A DNA stretch of 64,000 nucleotides from Branchiostoma floridae (Eukaryota; Chordata; Leptocardii; Amphioxiformes; Branchiostomatidae): NCBI RefSeq assembly GCF_000003815.2, contig NC_049983.1:27675071-27739070 (forward strand), written 5' to 3'. Position 1 is the stretch's first letter, and each line of letters starts with the position of its first letter. This document shows, piece after piece, positions 58,864 to 64,000 of the stretch. The notes beneath the pieces were generated by a model, which was not told the DNA's origin, did no database searches, and saw only the letters and a program-made list of their open reading frames with translations. Made by a program: the position numbers and the translations under genes.

Positions 58864-59260
58864 AGTTTGCAGTGCGTGGGCAGAGGTTTCAGCCCGAACA
58901 TTTGTCTGCAACTTGCAGAAAAACAAAAACAACTTCGTCCTACGTCATACCCCGCTGATCATTCCATATATGGGCAGGAGTTTCAGCGCTTCTCCCAGAC
59001 TTATCGCGACATGATATTGGTTGTAAAGTTTGCAGTGCGTGGGCAGAACTCAAGGAATTGTCTGCATCTTGCAGAAAAACAAAATGTCATTCTCCCTGCG
59101 TCATACCCTGCTGATCCTTCCATATATGGGCAGGAGTTTCAGCGCTTCTCCCAGACTAATCGCGGTATCTTCTTCCATATTCAAACATCTTGACGTTGCC
59201 TGTTGTAGACTGTACACTCTTCGACTGCCACAGTGCAGCACAGATGTACGAGCAAGCTGT
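58864..59260 (+). pseudogene. Two tandem orphan lectin promoters and a truncated exon 1
   Basis: Two copies of the promoter module in a row: GCGTGGGCA (about 58874 and 59037), tgtctgcaacttgcagaaaa, and CCATATATGG (58964-58973 and 59120-59129, both perfect CArG palindromes). The second leads to an exon 1 start (atgtacgagcaagctg at about 59244) that breaks after five codons into a retroelement-like tail (59260-59310). Relics of further array units. Confidence 0.75.
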
Positions 59261-59663
59261 ACGTAGGAAGGGGAATAAAACTTGTCTGCATGACACGATT
59301 TGACTTGCCTTATTATTTCAATATCCAAGTGTGTGACAAGTAAATCACTGATCCCATGTATGTATGTCCAGGAAGACTAGCATTGTACATTGTTTGTATC
59401 TCTGCTAATGGACGAATAAAGCCTCTAAAGCCTCTATGTATGTATGTATGTATAATTTATATATGACTGAGGGTCGTCTTTTCCACTAACTGATTCATCC
59501 TCATCCTCATTCGCACACAAGACAACTGGGGGAGCTGTCCTGGTATCTTCAGCAGATACTGACACACGGCTTTTCTCATACTTGTGGGACTAAGGGTCAT
59601 CTTTTACCGGATCTACGACAGAAGACTGGTAATCATCCGCCTCCATGATTACTTGTATAGCTT

Positions 59664-59935
59664 TTCTTCTTGTTCTTGTTCATTTACTGGATAACACCCC
59701 TTGTTTGTGTTGGGGCAAACCATCCAGGGCGTAGTGCTGCTATTTATTGGCCGCTCCTCAGGTGTTGCAACACCTCCTCCTTAAACTTAACGGGGTTAGC
59801 TTGAAGGGTGGTTGAATATGGTAGAGTGTTCCAATCGATAGTGGTTCTTGGGAAATAAGAATATTTAAGACAGTCTTTATTAGTCTTAATGGGTTTGTAT
59901 GAGTTTGGGTGATTATGTCTAGATTGCCTATTCCA
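59664..59935 (-). mobile_element. LINE 3' end, second copy (partner 11410-11795)
   Basis: Reverse complement of the element end at 11.5-11.8 kb, including the tail (gaacaagaacaagaag on the minus strand) and the codons for PRTTIDWNTLPYSTTL. It is inserted within the 5' block of the last lectin unit. Confidence 0.88.
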
Positions 59936-60019
59936 ATATCATTAACAGCTGCTATCTCTCTGTTGTGATACTCGATGGGAAAAGGATCTCATATCCATCC
60001 TCATCCCTGCCCCACTCCC

Positions 60020-60243
60020 AAAGTTTGAAGTGCGTGGGCAGAGTTTTCAACCCAAGATTTGTCTGCAACTTGAAGAAAAACAAAAACAAATTCTACTTGC
60101 GTCACGCCTCGCTCATCATTCCATATATGGACAGGAGATTCAGCGCTTCTCCAGACTTATCGTGATTCCATATTCCATATTCATGCACCTTGAGTTTGCC
60201 TGTTGTAGACTGCGCACTTTTCGCTAGTCACAGTACAGAAGAA
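60020..60243 (+). promoter_or_regulatory. Promoter of lectin copy E
   Basis: GCGTGGGCA (60032-60040), tgtctgcaacttgaagaaaa (one change in the palindrome) and CCATATATGG (60121-60130), followed by the ATG at 60244 at the same distance as in copies A-C. Confidence 0.6.
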
Positions 60244-60472
60244 ATGTACGAGCAAGCAGAGCCCGTCCGGACCCCTTCCTCCGGCCCCGGTAGCCGCCAA
60301 ACCAGCGGGCCGCCGCCCCAACCCCCTCCTGTGCGTCAGGGTGGTTCCCACGGGTGTGTCCGCCATAGCAACAGTGCTGACGAGTGGCAAGGAGACCAAG
60401 AAACGTCTACAGACACGTACGAAGATGCCGAGGCGGTGAAAACTGACGCCACGTACACGCGAACGTCTGCAG
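60244..60472 (+). pseudogene. Orphan lectin exon 1, copy E
   Basis: Exon 1 is intact (229 nt, phase 1, donor ctgcag|gtagct) and encodes the Pro-rich tail (PPPQPPPVRQGG) and YEDA/YTRTSA. The next 1.1 kb holds unassigned sequence and a LINE fragment, then another LINE; no exons 2-6 follow within the window. Either a truncated array end or a gene whose remainder lies beyond the inserted retroelements. Confidence 0.7.
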
Positions 60473-60799
60473 GTAGCTGACTTTTTTGTAGCTTGCCTCT
60501 TAAGAATAATACTTTGAATACTTTTTTTTATGTGCAATTAGCTGCAGAATATCTAGATATAATCCAATCACTACAACAGGATAATAATGGAGATTTACAT
60601 CTGGACATCCATAACTCTTCTGATCGGGTCACTAGATAAACTGCAGCTGGCACAAACAATTCAATACAAGAACATCTAACTAGAAAAACGGTTTAACATG
60701 TAAGGATATCGATGGAACTTCATAGTGTCAGCGGATGGATGAACTGAACTGACTGATCGATGGTATGCAAATGTCACTTACATGTAAGTCATGTTTAGA

Positions 60800-61580
60800 T
60801 AGGTTCATACGGTACAGGTGACTCAGCCATGGAAGAAGAGAAGGTCGGCAGCCCAGTTCTATCAGACTCAAATTTGCGGTTGTGTGATCTATGCGGTCAA
60901 ATGCTTTCGCAAATTCCGTCAGAACCAGACTACTTAGAGTGTCTCATTGGTCTTAGGTTTTGGAAAGTAGATTTAAGAGTGTGGGGTAATATCAGTTAGA
61001 ATCCACAAGTAATAAAGCTCTCACGTTTTAGACAGTAGGGAGGTCAGCGAGATGGGTCTGAGATCACTCAAAGTTGGCGGGTTTGTTTTAGGAAGGGGTA
61101 TCACGTTTGCTTCGTGCCATTCTCGAAGAACGCACCCCTCCGCCAGAGAAGTATTAAGGATCGTTGTAAGCGAACTCCTTGATCAGTCTGCCTGTAATGT
61201 TATCAGGGCCGGCTGCCTTACGGACTCGAACGTGTTGGAGTTTGTGGTACATCTCCCACACCTTTACTTCGGGGGGGGGGGTGGCTTGCAAGGAGGAAAG
61301 CTGGCAATTGGCGGGTGTCCAGGGGTGGCAAAGAACATGTTATATTGCTCAGTGTGTTGTTGATGATGTCTGCGATAACCTTGGTGTTGTTGGCAGGAAT
61401 TCCTTCCACGTTGATTGTTGCATTGGTTTTCCTCATGTTGGCCATTGACTTTATCTCTTTATGCCAATTGGCTGGGTCTAGCTTTTTAAGATTCTGCACT
61501 CTGTTGCTGTAGAAGGTTTGTCTGGCATACTTGATCTTTTGTTGTATTTTGTTTCTCAAGATTTTCCATGTACTGGACAT
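60800..61580 (-). mobile_element. LINE fragment: linker and first reverse-transcriptase blocks
   Basis: The minus strand gives KIKYARQTFYSNRVQNLKKL, NWHKEIKSMANM, then in shifted frames AAGPDNITGRLIKEF and FAKAFDRIDHTT ... ELGCRPSLLPW. These are the pre-RT region and RT blocks 0-2 of a CR1/Jockey-type element. Frameshifts and stops mark it as dead. It abuts the 3' end of the RLE-type LINE. Confidence 0.8.
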
Positions 61581-61589
61581 TTATTTGCC

Positions 61590-64000
61590 GGAGCTCGAGC
61601 CCTGCATAATTGATAAGTGCGAGGCTTTCTTCAGGCCCAGGGTAATTAACAAATTGCCTAGCCTGGAAAAAGAACAAAGGCTTAATCTGGTAATATGATA
61701 ATTACTCAAGGCTATCTCAAACGTCTGACCATTTCCAATTTGGACGTATACATCACGAGTCTGAAACTCACCTGCCTAGTAGGCTTGCTACTTGTCGCGC
61801 TTTCCAGCGCCTTGAGTTGCAGAAATCATCGGTCAGATCCACCTCTCATCGGTCGTTTCGTCCCCTAATCTGAAAGCGTGGGAAAGCAGAGCGAACGTCT
61901 TCGCTGTGCTTTTCTGCAACTCATCCCTGACTATTACTCCTTGGTTCCCCACTGCCGACCGGTTGTCCAGGTTGACTGTCATCTCCTACCCTCTTTTGCT
62001 CATTAGACCTTCACCTCTCCTCCTGCTGGCTGGAGCCGCTTTCTGCCCTTCATTAGCGAAAGGGATGAAGGACTAGTTCTGAACTCCATTGCTGCTTGCT
62101 TTTCTCCTTCCTTCGTCTAAAGTTGCATCCAGGATTCTCAGGGCTTGGTTGTGACGCCAGGTGTATCTTCCCTGTTTTCAAGAGGTAGTGCAGACAGAAA
62201 GGATATGCTTTAGGTTGGCCTTTTTCGCCCCACACAACTCACATGATTCTTCCTTTGAATACCATATGCTTAGGTTTCTTGGACATGGGAGGATGTCATA
62301 GGCTGCCCTTATTAGGAAACTTAATCTGTGGGCTGGTTTGTCCCACATGTTTTTCCACGTTAACTTTCTGTCCACTGTGCTCTCCCAGATAATCCAGGCT
62401 CCCTGCTGGCGTTGACCAACAACTTTCCTCTCTTCTTCCATCATCCTCTTCACCTCATCCACTACCAGTTGCTTCTTTTCTCGCTGGGTGGCCTTGTCCC
62501 ATCTCGGGGTTCTTTCGCCCCATCCAAGACCACACCTTCCCTGCTGTACAGCTCCTACTATCTCTCTATGCTTGAGCCTGCTGACAGCTTGGTCGATCAC
62601 TTCATCCGGGTTCCACTTTCTCCCTGTTTTCTGCCCTCTGTAAGCTGCTCTAACTGCGTTGTCCTGTGACCACTTCAGCTCTAAAGCCGTCCGCACTTTC
62701 TCCAGCTTGTATTCCTCTGTGATGGAGGTAATTGGAAGGGTCCGTTTGTTCCTCCCGGCTAATGCAGTCCTAGACAGACATCGTGGAACCCCCAGCCACT
62801 TCCACAAACGAGTTTGCTTTTCCTCCGACATGGTCAGCTGTTGAGAGGGGTATGTCATACATCTTCATGGGTCATTTGAGCCTTGGTATCAGGGCACTCT
62901 GTAGACACCACACTTTCAGTTTGCCCGGTAGCTCACACTTGTATATCGCCCTTAAGCCTTCCGCTGCTTGTTTCAGCAGCTCTTGTCCTCGATTGGTGTC
63001 AGCTATGTCACATGTGTAAAGCCGTCCCAGGCTTTTTCCTGTTGGATGGTGGGAATGTCTCGGTTATTTACCGAAAAAAACTCTGTTGCTGATTTTCCAT
63101 TTCCTTAATGACAGACTTCTGGATTTGCTGGGCTTAAATCGCATCCGCGTCCACTCTGTTAACTCTTCTAACCTCTGTAGCACCCGTCTGGTTCCCCGGG
63201 CACTCCTGAGAATGCTGGTTACATCGTCCATGAAAGCCCTGAGTGGCGGAAGTCTTTGTCCTGAAGGCAGTTTTATTCCACTTGCCACTTGTCTTGCACC
63301 TATGAGGAATATTTCAAAACCCAGAACAAAAAGGAGAGGTGAGATGGTGCAACCCATTGCTATTCCCTTTTCCAACCTTTGCCATCCTGTAGTGAACTGT
63401 GGTGTGGTTACACTGACTCTGAAGTCCTGGAAGTAGTTCTGAATCATGGTTCTAATAGTCTCTGGTACCCAGAAGAAGTTCAGTGCATAGAGGATTACGC
63501 TGTACGGTACTGCCCCATATGCATTGGTGAAATCTAACCACACTACGTGCAGGTCCTCCTTTTGGCGTCTTGCCATCTGTATCTGTTGCCTTATCGTTCT
63601 TGCGTGTTCAACCCATCCAGGAAGCCTGGCACCCCTGCCTTCTGGACTTCAGTGTCAATGTAATTGTTGGCGATCAGGTAGGCCATAATCCGCTTTGCTA
63701 AGATGGAGAAGAACAGCTTTCCCTCTACATTCAAAAGTGATCTATTTCGGAACTGTTTGATGTCTGTGGAAACTCTCTTCTTTAGGATTAGTACTCCTCC
63801 TGCTCTTCTCCAAGCACTCGGGATACACGGTTTCTTCCACGCAACTCTGAATAGCTTCCAGAGTAGTCTCCCGATCTTTGGGCGCTTCTTGATATCTGAT
63901 AGGACACACCGTTTGGCCCTGGTGCTGAAGAAGCGCTCGCTTTCTTGATAGACGTCTCCAACTCGCTCCACCTGGGGAGGGATACATCAAAGGGTGTTTC
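61590..64000 (-). mobile_element. RLE-type LINE (R2-superfamily-like), runs off the window
   Basis: Reading on the minus strand from 64000: an RT N-terminal part (RRAGGVLILKKR, then a RNRSLLNVEGKLFF block), core RT (VVWLDFTNAYGAVPYS; GIAMGCTISPLLFVLG; RAFMDDVTSIL with the catalytic MDD), a thumb region, a CCHC knuckle (CELCGAKKANLKHILSVC), then past a stop RYTWRHNQALRILDATLDEG, characteristic of restriction-like-endonuclease LINEs. At least two frameshifts or stops are present. The 3' UTR is about 0.5 kb and matches the copy at 14755-16203. The exact clade (R2, NeSL or Hero-like) cannot be set by eye. Confidence 0.87.

Overview
The window looks like genomic DNA of a cephalochordate (amphioxus, Branchiostoma). 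It is eukaryotic, with spliced genes, and it is saturated with minisatellites, fold-back elements and fragments of many LINE types. It carries a recognisable cytochrome c oxidase subunit 5B gene and a chordate-style family of membrane lectins with collagen stalks. The species is inferred from overall character; no search was run.

Layout. 0-4 kb: divergent tandem repeats, a tRNA-derived SINE and repeat debris. 4.06-8.72 kb: a complete five-exon COX5B gene whose last intron is filled by a CA-rich array. That array repeats the end of exon 4 and its splice donor eight more times, and a hAT-type MITE with a perfect 8-bp target duplication sits inside it. 9.9-16.2 kb: a possible small uncharacterised gene, then remnants of at least three non-LTR retrotransposons. 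One of these has grown a 47-bp minisatellite out of its own coding sequence. 16.8-19.67 kb: three in-frame exons of an unrecognised coiled-coil protein. Four of its exon edges have been turned into tandem repeats, the largest being about 43 copies of a ~64-bp unit (19.66-22.6 kb). 22.7-34 kb: gene-poor, with LINE endonuclease and tail fragments, a ~650-bp duplication, fold-back hairpins, MITEs and a degenerate Penelope-like tail.

34.2-60.5 kb is a tandem array of a type II transmembrane collectin-like family. Three copies are complete (34.9-37.1, 47.6-51.7 and 53.7-57.5 kb). One lacks its last exon (42.7-45.0 kb). One is an internally deleted relic (40.7-41.5 kb), and there are orphan promoters and first exons at 58.9-60.5 kb. 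Each full copy has the same six-exon plan: cytoplasmic tail with Pro-rich and paired Tyr motifs, transmembrane segment, short coiled coil, Gly-X-Y collagen stalk, C-type lectin domain, and a last exon of only three residues. Phases agree at every junction, and all four copies keep a GC-AG intron after the coiled-coil exon. Their promoters share a CArG-like box, a GCGTGGGCA box and, further upstream, a palindromic ATTACGTAAT-type site. By family precedent these are candidate innate-immune pattern-recognition or scavenger receptors, comparable in plan to vertebrate membrane collectin COLEC12.

60.5-64 kb: a LINE reverse-transcriptase fragment, then a second copy of the R2-type (RLE) retrotransposon that is also at 14.8-16.2 kb.

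The most unusual points are: exon-boundary minisatellites at five exon edges in two unrelated genes; a Penelope-like insertion with a target duplication, a GIY-YIG coding remnant and two inverted, structurally complete hammerhead ribozymes; an 81-bp near-perfect palindrome; and the ITAM-spaced tail with a shared promoter code in the lectin array.
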